From NCBI GenBank assembly GCA_963589585.1, contig CAVALG010000117.1, positions 1-31,657 of the forward strand: a stretch of DNA of 31,657 nucleotides, given 5' to 3'. A program made the translations under genes and the position numbers. Below, piece by piece: positions 31,618 to 31,657 of the stretch. The notes under the pieces are model-generated. The model was given only the letters and a program-made list of their open reading frames with translations, made no database searches and had not been told where the DNA came from. Each line of letters begins with the position of its first letter. The stretch's first letter is position 1. The stretch comes from CAVALG01 sp963589585. Lineage in GTDB: Bacteria > Bacillota > Clostridia > Oscillospirales > Acutalibacteraceae.

Positions 31618-31657
31618 AACTTTATAAACTTAACATTTTAATATAAATATATAAATA

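Noticed and set aside
1..31657. CRISPR arrays, insertion sequences, prophage, defence or toxin-antitoxin islands
   Set aside because: No direct repeat series, transposase, integrase or toxin-like small gene pair was seen on either strand.

Overview
This window looks like chromosomal DNA from an anaerobic, low-GC Gram-positive bacterium of the class Clostridia, and the HPr, DUF1934 and galactokinase variants suggest Oscillospirales (an inference from sequence style, not a search). The support is HprK/HPr regulation, RapZ, WhiA, TmcAL, DUF1934-ArgS, Na+-pump decarboxylase subunits, a ferredoxin-thioredoxin reductase-like protein, and AGGAGG ribosome sites with frequent GTG and TTG starts. It is almost all housekeeping DNA, densely packed. 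I see no transposon, prophage, CRISPR array or defence island, and no gene-free stretch longer than about 200 bases.

Region 1 (1-9720, + strand): the tail of an ApbE-like flavin transferase, then a tight six-gene run hprK, glcK, murB, rapZ, whiA, dnaE, and pfkA on its own promoter with a strong terminator. This couples carbon catabolite control (HprK), glucose phosphorylation and glycolysis to cell-wall precursor synthesis, a division/sporulation regulator and the replicase. It resembles the known Firmicute hprK-murB-rapZ-yvcK-whiA cluster but lacks yvcK and has glcK inserted.

Region 2 (9857-11742): a DUF421 membrane protein (+) converges on tmcAL (-).

Region 3 (11798-20108, + strand): tandem promoters, then ackA, galK, galT, oadG, oadB, murI, a DUF1934 gene and argS. 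There is no terminator until a 12-bp hairpin after argS, which also ends the converging rpmB. Galactose catabolism, ATP from acetyl phosphate, a membrane Na+ pump part, glutamate racemase and Arg-tRNA synthesis may share one transcript.

Region 4 (20136-25287): rpmB (-); a HAD phosphatase (+) converging on a metallophosphoesterase (-); a DacF-like carboxypeptidase; a Cof-type HAD hydrolase; and an archaeal-type phosphoglycerate mutase homologue. The last three are + strand and the last two overlap like a translationally coupled pair.

Region 5 (25303-31133, - strand): in transcription order comEC; ftrB-trxA-rimM-trmD; ptsH (HPr) followed by tRNA-Pro(GGG); then a maltose-type O-acetyltransferase and a GNAT acetyltransferase. 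The window ends with a divergent gene (+) for a small HPr-like protein lacking the usual phosphorylatable histidine.

The best second looks are: ComEC with its metallo-beta-lactamase metal motif erased; a DacF-like PBP with the SxN asparagine replaced; an orphan beta/gamma decarboxylase pair in a galactose/acetate operon; a ferredoxin-thioredoxin reductase/thioredoxin pair fused to rimM-trmD; and the degenerate HPr paralogue. I did not find a wholly new multi-gene system.
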